Part shown: positions 27,620 through 37,237 of the stretch, piece by piece
Layout: each line of letters starts with the position of its first letter
How positions within the stretch are numbered: the stretch's first letter is position 1
Assembly (NCBI GenBank): GCA_947494695.1
Contig: CANLWB010000001.1
Coordinates: 124,001-188,000 of the forward strand
Direction of reading: 5' to 3'
DNA from: an uncultured Flavobacteriaceae bacterium
GTDB taxonomy: Bacteria; Bacteroidota; Bacteroidia; Flavobacteriales; Flavobacteriaceae
DNA length: 64,000 nucleotides
Made by a program: the position numbers and the translations under genes
Notes under the pieces: model-generated
Told to the model about the DNA's origin: nothing
Database searches by the model: none
Seen by the model: only the letters and a program-made list of their open reading frames with translations

Positions 27620-28051
27620 TTATTGGTTCATGTGTTTTATTTCGTCAACAAAAGTATCCAGATTAACATCTTTGCTTACTAATGTTAAAGCCTTATCAAT
27701 AATATACTTTACGTTTTCAGGGTGAAACCCTAAACCGATAGCAATTTTCTTTAATAAAGAATGCTCAGAATCACCATTAATGGTGTCTACGTGTACCATT
27801 CTAACTAAATCATATAAACGTTCCAAACGCCTGTCGTAAGAAACAGGAGGATTTATGGGGTGCGATTTATAATCTTTTAAAATTGATTTATAGTCTCCCT
27901 CACTAATATCTAAATTGTGAGCTAATCGATCTAGAAACGCCTGCTCTTCCTCAGTAATAATTCCATCATCCATAGCAATACGTACAATGGCAGCGAAATG
28001 ACTCTCATTGCGCTTTTTAAATCCACTATCAAATAAATCCGAAAATGACAT
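27620..28051 (-). CDS. TerB-family protein
   Basis: The 143-residue cytoplasmic protein matches the all-helical TerB (tellurite-resistance B) fold: an acidic, metal-binding-like loop MDDGIITEEEQAFLDRLA near residues 27-44 and a second helical half. Family members bind divalent metal and are linked to stress responses, but single copies like this one, without other ter genes, have no firm role. It is a monocistronic gene with its own terminator and a TAGGTTTG element upstream at 28080-28087. Confidence 0.88.
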   Translation of the reverse strand: MSFSDLFDSGFKKRNESHFAAIVRIAMDDGIITEEEQAFLDRLAHNLDISEGDYKSILKDYKSHPINPPVSYDRRLERLYDLVRMVHVDTINGDSEHSLLKKIAIGLGFHPENVKYIIDKALTLVSKDVNLDTFVDEIKHMNQ

Positions 28052-28370
28052 ATCTAGTTCTTTTAGTTTTAAAGTCGTGCAAACCTACATATTTTTTATA
28101 TAAAATAAAATGAATTGTAGTATAAAAGTAAGCTCAATTCCTTCGAAATTAATAATTAAAAATAATCATTAAGGCTCTTGATTAGATGCAGATTATTTTA
28201 AACCGTCAATGAGACTTTATACGTATATGTGTATGGAACGCACTTTTAGTTTAATCTATTCGTATTGTGACGGATAAATTGTTATGCAAAAACTTAAAAA
28301 TTTGCTTGATATTTCATGCAAATAAAAGGTGTAAGTTCTATATTTGTAACTTTATAAATACAAAATTCGA
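28052..28370. promoter_or_regulatory. Divergent promoter region of terB and mfd
   Basis: The 320-bp gap has a minus-strand TAGGTTTG (28080-28087) for terB and a plus-strand TATATTTG (28339-28346) for mfd, both fitting the TAnnTTTG consensus. No TTG at the standard distance was found for either. Confidence 0.5.
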
Positions 28371-31300
28371 GTGAGTAAAATCATGCTTGAACAGACCTAC
28401 GAACAGACCTTGCAAACGCAAGATCTGCAAGACGTTATTGCCAAATCTCAAAGTTCCAACGCCGCAGAAAACAATGCTAAAATCCATTTAAAGGGACTCG
28501 TTGGCTCTTCGTTTTCGTTTGTGATTTCAAATGCCTTTAAGCGATCGGATAAACCATTTTTACTCGTTTTTAATGATAAGGAAGAAGCGGCATTTTATTT
28601 AAATGACTTAGAGCAACTTTGTGGAGATAAGCATGTGTTATTCTATCCTGGAAGCTACCGCAGACCTTATCAAATCGAAGAAACCGATAATGCCAATGTG
28701 CTCCTTCGTGCCGAGGTTTTAAACCGGATAAATTCCCGTAAAAAACCAGCTATAATCGTTACCTATCCTGATGCGCTTTTCGAAAAAGTAGTAACCCGAA
28801 AGGAATTAGAACGGAATACTTTAAAAGTTGCTGTTCATGATAACTTATCTATAGGTTTTGTTAACGAAGTTTTGTTTGAGTATCAGTTTAAGCGCGTCGA
28901 TTTTGTTACAGAGCCGGGAGAGTTTTCAGTTCGTGGAGGTATTGTAGATGTATTTTCTTTTTCACACGATGAGCCCTATAGAATTGAATTTTTTGGTGAT
29001 GAGGTTGATAACATTAGGACTTTCGATGTTGAAACGCAGCTTTCTATAGATAAGATTAACAAAATCAATATCATTCCCAATGTCGCCAATAAATTTTTAG
29101 AAGAAAAACGACAAAGTTTTTTAAAGTACGTTGCACAGAAAACAGTGGTTTGTTTAAAGAATACAAGTTTGTTCTTTTCAAGAATAGATGACTTTTACAG
29201 TAAGGCCGAAGAGGCTTTTAAAACACTTTCTAAGGATATAAAACATGCCGAGCCAGGAGAACTGTTCTGTAATTCTGCATTGTTAAAAAAGCAACTACTT
29301 GATTTTACAATTATTGAATTTGGGAGTTCTCCGGTATTGTCTAAAGCAGCCAGTATACCTGGTGATATAGAGTTTGATACAAGCCCACAACCTTCATTTA
29401 ACAAACAATTCAATTTGTTAATTGAAGATTTAAATACCAATCATAATAAAGGGTATACCAATTATATCGTATGCACTAGTGAACAACAAGCTAAGCGTTT
29501 TCACGATATTTTTGAAGATATTGAAGAAGAGGTTGCTTATAAAACGATTGTACTTTCTTTACATCAAGGGTTTGTAGATCATGATAATAAAATTACCTGT
29601 TATACAGATCATCAAATTTTTGAGCGCTATCACAAATTTCATCTTAAGAATGGTTATGCTAAAAAGCAGGCCATTACTTTAAAAGAACTCACAAATTTAG
29701 ATATTGGTGATTACGTAACACATATAGACCACGGTATCGGGCGTTTTGGTGGATTGCAAAAAATAGATGTAGAAGGAAAAAAACAGGAAGCCATAAAATT
29801 GATTTATGGTGAGCGCGATGTCTTATATTTGAGTATCCATTCTTTACATAAAATCACAAAGTTTAATGGTAAAGATGGCAAGCCCCCGAAGATTTATAAA
29901 CTGGGGAGTAGTGCTTGGAAAAACCTAAAACAAAAGACCAAGGCGCGTGTCAAACATGTGGCGTTTAATTTAATAAAACTTTACGCCAAACGTAAAGCTC
30001 AGAAAGGTTTTCGGTACAATCCAGATAGTTATTTACAACATGAGTTGGAGGCCTCTTTTATTTATGAGGATACGCCAGATCAAAGTACTGCAACAGCAGA
30101 TATTAAAGTCGATATGGAAAGCGAACGTCCTATGGATAGGTTGGTTTGTGGAGATGTTGGTTTTGGTAAAACCGAGGTTGCTATTCGTGCCGCATTTAAA
30201 GCTGTAGATAATGGTAAGCAGGTTGCTGTGTTAGTCCCAACTACCATTTTGGCATATCAACACTATAGAACATTTAAAGGGCGATTAAAAGACTTCCCCG
30301 TTGTTGTAGATTACGTTAACAGGTTTAGAACGACAAAAGAAAAAAGAGAAACACTTGAAGGCCTCGAAAAGGGAAATGTCGATATTATTATTGGAACACA
30401 TCAACTTGTAAATAAAAATGTGAAGTTTAAGGATTTAGGTTTGTTAATCGTCGATGAGGAACAAAAGTTTGGTGTGGCCGTAAAGGAAAAACTTAAAACG
30501 ATAAAGGACAACGTAGATGTATTAACACTTACAGCAACGCCCATACCTAGAACGCTTCAGTTTAGTTTAATGGCTGCGCGCGATTTGTCGGTTATCACGA
30601 CACCGCCGCCAAACCGATACCCCATAGAAAGTCATGTGATTCGTTTTAATGAAGATACCATTCGAGATGCAGTGAGTTATGAGATTGAACGTGGCGGACA
30701 AATATTTTTCATTCATAATCGTATTGAGAATATTAAAGAAGTTGCCGGAATGATCCAGCGTTTGGTTCCAGATGCTAAAATTGGAGTGGGACACGGACAA
30801 ATGGACGGAAAAAAATTAGAACAACTCATGTTAGCATTCATGGATGGAGCGTTCGATGTTCTGGTAAGTACCACCATTGTTGAAAGTGGACTCGATGTAC
30901 CAAATGCTAATACCATATTTATTAATAATGCTAATAATTTTGGATTAAGCGATTTACATCAAATGCGAGGACGCGTTGGACGAAGTAATAAAAAAGCCTT
31001 CTGTTATTTTATAACACCAGAGTATTCGGCTATGACCGACGATGCCAGAAAACGTATTTCTGCTCTTGAACAATTTACAGAACTTGGAAGTGGTTTTAAT
31101 ATTGCTATGAAGGATTTGGAAATTCGTGGAGCTGGAGACCTTCTGGGAGGTGAGCAAAGTGGGTTTATAAATGAGATAGGCTTCGATACGTATCAGAAAA
31201 TATTAAATGAAGCCATTGAAGAACTTAAAGACAATGAATTCAAAGATTTGTACAATGAGGATGAAGCGGATAAAGTCTATGTGAAAGATGTGACGATTGA

Positions 31301-31745
31301 TACGGATTTTGAATTGCTTTTCCCCGATGATTACGTGAATAATATAGCAGAGCGTTTAAATCTATATACACAGCTTAATAAACTAAAAACAGAAGACGAA
31401 CTGCTTACCTTTGAATCGGAATTAACAGACCGTTTTGGGGAAATGCCAAAACAAGTGACCGATTTATTAAATAGTGTCCAAATAAAGTGGATAGCCACTA
31501 AAATTGGATTTGAGAAGGTGATTATGAAACAAGGTAAATTTATTGGTTATTTTATTAGTGATCAGCAAAGCAATTTCTATCAAAGTAGTAACTTTACAAA
31601 AGTGTTACAGTATGTGCAAAAACATTCAAAGGAATGTAAGATGAAAGAAAGGCAAACACGAAACGGATTGCGTTTAATGCTCACATTCGATCACGTGAAG
31701 TCGGTTGAACAGGCCTTAAAGAAAATTAAGCCAATTATGGCGTAA
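28371..31745 (+). CDS. mfd: Transcription-repair coupling factor Mfd
   Basis: The 1124-residue protein removes RNA polymerase stalled at DNA damage and recruits UvrA. It has the UvrB-like N-terminal part, the RNA-polymerase-interacting domain at about 440-500 (DIGDYVTHIDHGIGRFGGL), superfamily-2 helicase motifs (Walker A GDVGFGKTE near 595; DEEQ box near 695; TATPIPRT), helicase motif QMRGRVGRS and a C-terminal TRCF domain. The frame starts at GTG 28371; ATG 28383 is equally plausible. The length is normal and all helicase motifs are intact. Confidence 0.98.
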   Translation: MSKIMLEQTYEQTLQTQDLQDVIAKSQSSNAAENNAKIHLKGLVGSSFSFVISNAFKRSDKPFLLVFNDKEEAAFYLNDLEQLCGDKHVLFYPGSYRRPYQIEETDNANVLLRAEVLNRINSRKKPAIIVTYPDALFEKVVTRKELERNTLKVAVHDNLSIGFVNEVLFEYQFKRVDFVTEPGEFSVRGGIVDVFSFSHDEPYRIEFFGDEVDNIRTFDVETQLSIDKINKINIIPNVANKFLEEKRQSFLKYVAQKTVVCLKNTSLFFSRIDDFYSKAEEAFKTLSKDIKHAEPGELFCNSALLKKQLLDFTIIEFGSSPVLSKAASIPGDIEFDTSPQPSFNKQFNLLIEDLNTNHNKGYTNYIVCTSEQQAKRFHDIFEDIEEEVAYKTIVLSLHQGFVDHDNKITCYTDHQIFERYHKFHLKNGYAKKQAITLKELTNLDIGDYVTHIDHGIGRFGGLQKIDVEGKKQEAIKLIYGERDVLYLSIHSLHKITKFNGKDGKPPKIYKLGSSAWKNLKQKTKARVKHVAFNLIKLYAKRKAQKGFRYNPDSYLQHELEASFIYEDTPDQSTATADIKVDMESERPMDRLVCGDVGFGKTEVAIRAAFKAVDNGKQVAVLVPTTILAYQHYRTFKGRLKDFPVVVDYVNRFRTTKEKRETLEGLEKGNVDIIIGTHQLVNKNVKFKDLGLLIVDEEQKFGVAVKEKLKTIKDNVDVLTLTATPIPRTLQFSLMAARDLSVITTPPPNRYPIESHVIRFNEDTIRDAVSYEIERGGQIFFIHNRIENIKEVAGMIQRLVPDAKIGVGHGQMDGKKLEQLMLAFMDGAFDVLVSTTIVESGLDVPNANTIFINNANNFGLSDLHQMRGRVGRSNKKAFCYFITPEYSAMTDDARKRISALEQFTELGSGFNIAMKDLEIRGAGDLLGGEQSGFINEIGFDTYQKILNEAIEELKDNEFKDLYNEDEADKVYVKDVTIDTDFELLFPDDYVNNIAERLNLYTQLNKLKTEDELLTFESELTDRFGEMPKQVTDLLNSVQIKWIATKIGFEKVIMKQGKFIGYFISDQQSNFYQSSNFTKVLQYVQKHSKECKMKERQTRNGLRLMLTFDHVKSVEQALKKIKPIMA

Positions 31746-31858
31746 TTATTGTTTTAGTTTGAGAGATGTACTTTGACGAATTGAAAGTCAGGGTTTTATT
31801 ATAAATATATTGTTTGTCCTTTTTGTCAAACACCTTTTGAAATAGCAGAAAATATAAA

Positions 31859-33202
31859 TTGATTACCATTTTGAACCGTTTAGTCTTTTTAACCATTTTA
31901 TTACCGGGAATACTTTTTTCCCAGCACACCATTAACGGTAAATTTTCACCTGCAAAAGAATATACTGCGGCGTTGTTGTATAAGGTAACACCTACCATAT
32001 CAGAGTATATTGATAATGCCAAAGTGAAAAAAGACGGGAGTTTCCAGTTTAAGTTAGACTCTACAGCGGTTAAAGGTATGTATAGGATTGTTTATGCCGT
32101 TCCACAAGAGGATTATAATTTTGATATTATCTATAACGGAAAGGAAGATATTGATCTCACATTTAATTCTGAAACAGGTGTACACTTTATAGCATCTATC
32201 GAAAATAAGCTTCTGGCTTCTTATACAGACAGCATGTCTAAAGTAACACAAAGCATTGGGAATTATTTTAGAAAGCAGAGTGACGACATTTCGGCATTAC
32301 ATGCAATTTTTAAAACCCAGGTGGAAGCTCAAGCTAAGTACGAAGCACTTGCAAAAAATACTATTGCACTAGATTTTATAAAGGCTAATAAACCCTATAC
32401 GCCTAAGACATTTAAAGATGTTAGTGCCTATGTTGAAAATTTAAAAGCACATTATTTTGACCATGTGGATTTTACAAATAAAACACTTCAAAGTTCTAGT
32501 TTTCTAGAGGAACGTATGCTTAATTATGTGTTTGGAGTATCGTTTAATGCTACAGATGAGATTGGAAGTTACAAGAAAAGCATAAATGAGTTTTGTATGG
32601 CCATGAAGCCAGCTCCCATAAAAGTTAAAAGAATTCTACTGACAAGTCTATGGCAGCAAATGGCCGATTTAAATCATGAGGCTGTTGCCAATTATATTGC
32701 AGAGAATTACTTAATGGATATTGCTGTATCGTTAAATGATCAAGAACTTTTACATGGTTTGATGTTGTACAAAAACCTTTCTATAGGGAGTGTGGCTCCC
32801 GATTTTTCTATAGAAACCGGACAAGGCAAAAAAACAAAGACATTAAGTTCTTTGAAGAGTGCCGAGAACTACATTGTAGCCTTTTGGAGCAGTACATGTT
32901 CACATTGTTTAAAAGAAGTTCCAGAATTGCAAACCTATATTAAGTCTAAGAAAAAAGGCGAAGTTCAGGTCGTTGCGGTTGCTCTGGAGGAGGAGGATGC
33001 TACGAAATGGAATACCCTTAAAGATACATATTCCGAATTCATTCATGTTTATGGAAAAGGAAAGTGGGAGAATAAGATAGGAAATGATTATGGCGTCACA
33101 AAAACACCAACTTATTTTATCCTAGATCGGAACAAACATATCGTAGCAAAACCAAACGATTTTGAAGCGTTAAAGGTGTATTTTGAAAAGAATAATTCTT
33201 AG
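31859..33202 (+). CDS. TlpA-like thioredoxin-fold protein with DUF4369-like N-terminus
   Basis: The 447-residue protein has a signal peptide (LLPGILFSQ), a long mixed N-terminal region of the kind attached to Bacteroidota TlpA proteins (HTINGKFSPAKEYTAALLYKV), and a thioredoxin domain from about residue 305. STCSHCLKEVPE places the redox pair at Cys347 and Cys350, and TKTPTYFILD supplies the cis-Pro loop. It probably reduces disulfides in the periplasm or envelope. The start at TTG 31859 is uncertain. It follows mfd by 113 bp. Confidence 0.88.
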   Translation: MITILNRLVFLTILLPGILFSQHTINGKFSPAKEYTAALLYKVTPTISEYIDNAKVKKDGSFQFKLDSTAVKGMYRIVYAVPQEDYNFDIIYNGKEDIDLTFNSETGVHFIASIENKLLASYTDSMSKVTQSIGNYFRKQSDDISALHAIFKTQVEAQAKYEALAKNTIALDFIKANKPYTPKTFKDVSAYVENLKAHYFDHVDFTNKTLQSSSFLEERMLNYVFGVSFNATDEIGSYKKSINEFCMAMKPAPIKVKRILLTSLWQQMADLNHEAVANYIAENYLMDIAVSLNDQELLHGLMLYKNLSIGSVAPDFSIETGQGKKTKTLSSLKSAENYIVAFWSSTCSHCLKEVPELQTYIKSKKKGEVQVVAVALEEEDATKWNTLKDTYSEFIHVYGKGKWENKIGNDYGVTKTPTYFILDRNKHIVAKPNDFEALKVYFEKNNS

Positions 33203-33242
33203 TTGAATTTATTATGCCTATTTTCCGGTTTTCTGAATAACG

Positions 33243-33602
33243 TTAAAAATGATAAAAAGCATCTTCGAGGTGCTCAATCTCAAAGCCTTTTCCTTTTTTA
33301 ACAATCGCAATAATGTCAAAACGAACGTCTACCTCCAAGGCATTGGTGTTAATATATTCATCTACCGTTTTTACCAGGCGTTGAATTTGTTTTGGCTTAA
33401 CAAAATCTTGAGGGTTTCCAAAGTCGGCAGTAGAGCGCGTTTTTACTTCTACGACAGCAAGTGTATCCTCGTATCGAGCGAGGATATCAACCTCTCCTTT
33501 ATCGAAACGATAATTCCGTTCTACAACATCATAACCATTTTTCAAAAGAAAATCGACTGCTAATTGTTCGCCTTTTTTTCCAAGTTCGTTGTGTTTTGCC
33601 AT
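33243..33602 (-). CDS. YraN/UPF0102 family nuclease-like protein
   Basis: I start at ATG 33602 (MAKHNELGKKGEQLAVDFL) because the frame from 33647 adds 15 non-conserved residues. The protein has the YraN fold: GEVDILARYEDTLAVVEVKTR is the endonuclease-like core, with Asp and Glu-x-Lys as in PD-(D/E)xK nucleases. The family is nearly universal, sits near DNA metabolism genes in many bacteria, and its exact role is unclear. It is convergent with the TlpA-like gene. Confidence 0.92.
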   Translation of the reverse strand: MAKHNELGKKGEQLAVDFLLKNGYDVVERNYRFDKGEVDILARYEDTLAVVEVKTRSTADFGNPQDFVKPKQIQRLVKTVDEYINTNALEVDVRFDIIAIVKKGKGFEIEHLEDAFYHF

Positions 33603-33752
33603 AAAAACGAATGTAAGATAATTTTTATATTTAAAAGGTGGCGCCAATGAAGAATCTTAAAAATGACTATCAGAATTATTAGATAACCGTTCTAAATTGG
33701 GGTTGTGCTAAGATCCCTGACGATAACCAATATAAGTTGTTCTGAATGAACA

Positions 33753-34913
33753 CTACCCCCTAAACAAAAAGAAATCATCCTTCATATGTTCAATCTTGGA
33801 ATCTTCGTTGGTAATGATATAATCAATAGCCTGGGACGTAAAATCTTTACCTTTTTTTGTAAGCGAAACGATATTATTATCAATAAGGATCATATTGTTT
33901 TTAAGAGCCAGTTCCAGTACGGTTTTACTGCGGACCTTTTGCCAGTTAATATGTTCGTTAAGGTGATTTACATGACGTTCTTCTTCCTCGTTATGGTTTC
34001 TTAAGTGTAACAGGAATGTGAGTAAGGATACTTCCGTGCGTTGTTGTTTTTCTCTGTATAAAACAGCAATCACACCCTTGTTTGGGGCAAACAAATAAAC
34101 GAGCAAGAAGATGAATCCCAACATGGTTGTAATAGAGCCTGCAATAGAAGCATCTAACCAATGCGCAAACCAATACCCCGAAATAGCACAGAATACGCCA
34201 AAGCAAATGGCGTAGATTAGCATACGTTTCAAGTTATTTGTGAGTAAGTAGGCTGTTGCGGCAGGAGCAATCATTAAGGCGACCACTAAAATAGCACCGA
34301 CAGCATCAAAAGCGCCTACGGTTGTTACCGAAGAAACCGTCATAAGACCATAATGAATAATAGCAGGCGAAAACCCTAACGATGCCGCTAGCCCCGTATC
34401 AAACGTGCTTATTTTAACCTCCTTAAAAAATGCCAATAAAAGTCCAATGGTAATGAGTAAAATACACCCAATGATCCACAAAGATTTAGGGCCTACGTCT
34501 GCTCCAGCTATAAGTAGCCTGTCAAAAGGAGCAAAGGCCAATTCACCTAGTAATACAGCATCAACATCGAGGTGAATATCGTTAGCATTTTTAGCAATGA
34601 GGATTACGCCTATACTAAACAACGCAGGAAACACCAACCCAATAGCCGTATCTTCTTTTACAAGACCTGTTTTCTGAATATATTCTACCAGAACCACGGT
34701 AACAATTCCGGTAACAGCAGCCAACAGGATTAACAGTGGTGAGTTGAGGTCCTGAGTCATAAAAAAACCAATCACAATGCCAGGAAGAATAGAATGACTT
34801 ATGGCATCACTAATCATGGCCATTTTTCGCAATACTAAGAAGGTTCCTGGTATAGCGCAGGCCACGGCAACCAAACTGGCAATAAGCTGTATTTCTATTT
34901 GTGCGTTACTCAT
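33753..34913 (-). CDS. Metal ABC transporter permease with C-terminal winged-helix-like domain
   Basis: The 386-residue protein has eight to nine transmembrane helices and the family segment DAISHSILPGIVIGF typical of ZnuB/MntB permeases. Beyond about residue 285 it continues with a soluble part (RNHNEEEERHVNHLNEH and IDNNIVSLTKKGKDF) resembling DtxR-type winged helices, an extension known in Bacteroidota Mn/Zn permeases. It overlaps the preceding permease gene by 8 bp, so it is translated with it. The operon carries metal across the inner membrane; Mn or Zn is most likely. Confidence 0.92.
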   Translation of the reverse strand: MSNAQIEIQLIASLVAVACAIPGTFLVLRKMAMISDAISHSILPGIVIGFFMTQDLNSPLLILLAAVTGIVTVVLVEYIQKTGLVKEDTAIGLVFPALFSIGVILIAKNANDIHLDVDAVLLGELAFAPFDRLLIAGADVGPKSLWIIGCILLITIGLLLAFFKEVKISTFDTGLAASLGFSPAIIHYGLMTVSSVTTVGAFDAVGAILVVALMIAPAATAYLLTNNLKRMLIYAICFGVFCAISGYWFAHWLDASIAGSITTMLGFIFLLVYLFAPNKGVIAVLYREKQQRTEVSLLTFLLHLRNHNEEEERHVNHLNEHINWQKVRSKTVLELALKNNMILIDNNIVSLTKKGKDFTSQAIDYIITNEDSKIEHMKDDFFLFRG

Positions 34914-36033
34914 GGCTATCAGATTGTTGATTATACAAATTAGAAGCCGTTTTAAATCCTTCTTTGGTTAAACTCCAATTGCTTCCATGAAGCGTAACAT
35001 ATTGTTTATCCACTAGCTTTTGAAGTGTTCTTTTAGTAAACCCTTGAAAATTATTTAAGATTTTAATAGTATGTGGATGTGAAATGTTATCATGAGTTTT
35101 GGCAATATGATACATAAAGGCCAATGTCTTATGAAGCTTTAAATCACGACGGTTTTTTATAAATCGTATCTGCTTAAACAGCAAGCCCCGACTTGGTGAA
35201 AAGATAAAAGAAACGAGTACAAATACACTGGCAACAATAACGATAACCGGACCGGTTGACAGATTGTTTTGGCTGGCACTAATAGCTGTTCCGAAAACAC
35301 CGGAAAAAGCTCCAAAAAGTGCTGCCAGAAATACCATAACACCTAAACTGTTTGTCCACTGACGTGCCGCAGCGGCCGGAGCCAGTAGCATGGCACTCAT
35401 TAGAACCACTCCAACAGTTTGTAAGCCCAACACAATAGCCAATACAATAAAAGAGGTTATTAAAACGTCTATAAATGTTGTATTGAAACCTAGTGTTTTC
35501 GTATAATCCGCATCAAAAAGCAGAATTTTAAACTCTTTCCAGAAGAGTAACAGTACTAAAAGGCAAAAACCGGTTACGAGCGACATGAGCCAAACGTCAC
35601 TTTCAACCAGAGTTGCTGCTTGCCCGAATAAATATTTATCTAAACCAGCTTGATTGGCATTAGGTTGTTTTTGAATGTATGTTAAAAGCAACATGCCAAA
35701 ACCAAAAAATAGAGATAGAATTAAACCCAGTGCGGTGTCCGATTTTAAATGTGTTTTTTTAACAATACCGCGAATCCAAAACGTGCCAATTAATCCACTT
35801 ATTAAAGCACCTAACAACAAGATGTTGCTGTCTTTGGTTCCGGTAATTAAGAATGCTATGGCAATACCAGGTAAAGCAGCATGTGAAATAGCATCTCCTA
35901 GCAGACTTTGTTTTCTAAGGACGGCAAAACTTCCAAGCATACCTGTTACAGCGCCAAGAATAGCGGTCCCTAAGGTGATGGTTCTTAAGGTGTAATCTGA
36001 AAAAACAAGTGCTATGTACTCTTTTAAATCGAT
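34906..36033 (-). CDS. Metal ABC transporter permease, start codon unusual
   Basis: The core matches the second permease (DAISHAALPGIAIAFLI) with a C-terminal soluble winged-helix-like part. The first ATG in frame is at 35940, but the frame is open upstream to 36072, and the text there (EYIALVFSDYTLRTITLGTA) is what family members normally have before MLGSFAVLRKQ. No ATG, GTG or TTG precedes it in frame; ATC 36033 is my best guess and ATA 36015 is another. Starting at 35940 would remove most of the first helix. The gene overlaps the small membrane gene at 36048 in the longest frame and precedes the second permease. Confidence 0.85.
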   Translation of the reverse strand: MDLKEYIALVFSDYTLRTITLGTAILGAVTGMLGSFAVLRKQSLLGDAISHAALPGIAIAFLITGTKDSNILLLGALISGLIGTFWIRGIVKKTHLKSDTALGLILSLFFGFGMLLLTYIQKQPNANQAGLDKYLFGQAATLVESDVWLMSLVTGFCLLVLLLFWKEFKILLFDADYTKTLGFNTTFIDVLITSFIVLAIVLGLQTVGVVLMSAMLLAPAAAARQWTNSLGVMVFLAALFGAFSGVFGTAISASQNNLSTGPVIVIVASVFVLVSFIFSPSRGLLFKQIRFIKNRRDLKLHKTLAFMYHIAKTHDNISHPHTIKILNNFQGFTKRTLQKLVDKQYVTLHGSNWSLTKEGFKTASNLYNQQSDSHE

Positions 36034-36047
36034 ATGCTGATGGTTTG

Positions 36048-36446
36048 TTAAATGATATTGTTTGAAATAAAATTATAAAATATTGACAATGAAAACAGGA
36101 ACATAAGTAATCCGGTCCATCTAAACTTATTAGCCCTTTCTATCTTTACTCGCGCTATACTGGACATGCCAATTGAAGGTTTGATAAGGTATATAAAACC
36201 TTTTAAAACCTGTGAGATTCCATATAAGGTAATCAATCCTTTGGGCCATTCCCATATCAAGTGAAATGATAAAATAACAGATCCCATAGCCAAGGCAATT
36301 AGGGCATTGATAATATTGCCAGTGGTATGTTTTGAATGCAAAAAGGTGAAAAAATCAACCCATGATTTTGGATGTAAAAAATGAGACAACCCTATGGCTA
36401 AAAAATTTATAGCTACAAATAGTTCTATGGATTGATCGACACGCAT
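36048..36446 (-). CDS. Small integral membrane protein in the metal transport operon
   Basis: The 132-residue protein has four predicted helices (about 9-26, 45-65, 72-90 and 110-128) with a short basic loop (RVKIERANKFRW) before the last. No family is recognised; the general form resembles DoxX- or DUF-type small membrane proteins. Its start overlaps the ATPase stop (at 36446) and it precedes the permease, so it is in the same operon. It has no obvious metal-ligand motif apart from HFLHPKSW and HSKH. Confidence 0.75.
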   Translation of the reverse strand: MRVDQSIELFVAINFLAIGLSHFLHPKSWVDFFTFLHSKHTTGNIINALIALAMGSVILSFHLIWEWPKGLITLYGISQVLKGFIYLIKPSIGMSSIARVKIERANKFRWTGLLMFLFSLSIFYNFISNNII

Positions 36447-37183
36447 TACTCCTGAATACTGACTTTATAGTTAATACCATAGGTTTTGGTTAGGTTGTCA
36501 TCATTAAAAATATCCTTAACTGGGCCTGTGGCAATTTTTTTCACATTTAAAAACGTTACCCAGTCAAAATATTCGGGAACGGTTTGTAAGTCGTGATGCA
36601 CGACGATAACTGTTTTATTTGCTTTTCTAAGTTCTTTTAAAATATTTATAATGGCAATTTCTGTGGTGGCATCAACACCTTGAAAGGGTTCATCCATAAA
36701 GTAAATGGAAGCGTCTTGCACCAAAGCTCGTGCGAGGAAAATACGTTGTTGCTGTCCGCCGGAAAGCTGACTTATTTGTCGGTTTTTAAAAGGGAGCATT
36801 CCAACTTTTTCTAAAGCCTCAAGTGCCAATTTTTTTTCTTTTTGTCCGGGACGTTTAATCCAGCCCAAACTTCCATAGGTCCCCATCATCACCACATCTA
36901 AAGCTGTGGTGGGGAAATCCCAATCGACACTTCCTTTTTGTGGGACATAGGCAACTAATTCGCGTTGCTTTTCATATGGCTTCCCATAAATACTCACGCT
37001 TCCCGCTATAGGATTTAAAATACCAAGAATAGATTTAATTAGTGTTGATTTTCCGGCTCCATTAGGTCCAACAATAGCCATAAGTACGCCTTCGGGAATC
37101 TCCAAATCAATGTCCCAGAGTACCGGCTTGTAGTTATAAGCCACGGTTAAATCGTCTACTTGAACGGCAATGTTTCCTTTCAT
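36446..37183 (-). CDS. Metal ABC transporter ATP-binding protein
   Basis: The 245-residue ATPase has Walker [10 protein letters not shown] (39-47), Q-loop, signature LSGGQQQR, Walker B IYFMDEP and the switch His in VVHHDL. Its closest kin are ZnuC/MntA-type subunits that drive Zn or Mn import. The order binding protein, ATPase, small membrane protein, permease, permease runs leftward with short overlaps, indicating one operon. Confidence 0.95.
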   Translation of the reverse strand: MKGNIAVQVDDLTVAYNYKPVLWDIDLEIPEGVLMAIVGPNGAGKSTLIKSILGILNPIAGSVSIYGKPYEKQRELVAYVPQKGSVDWDFPTTALDVVMMGTYGSLGWIKRPGQKEKKLALEALEKVGMLPFKNRQISQLSGGQQQRIFLARALVQDASIYFMDEPFQGVDATTEIAIINILKELRKANKTVIVVHHDLQTVPEYFDWVTFLNVKKIATGPVKDIFNDDNLTKTYGINYKVSIQE

Positions 37184-37237
37184 TTTTGGATTAATTATAT
37201 TCTTTGAGCGCGTACTACATACTGAGTACAGACAACT

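Noticed and set aside
36014-36148. Overlap of small membrane gene and permease as possible fusion
   Set aside because: The small gene has its own stop at 36048 in a different frame from the permease, so they are separate proteins.
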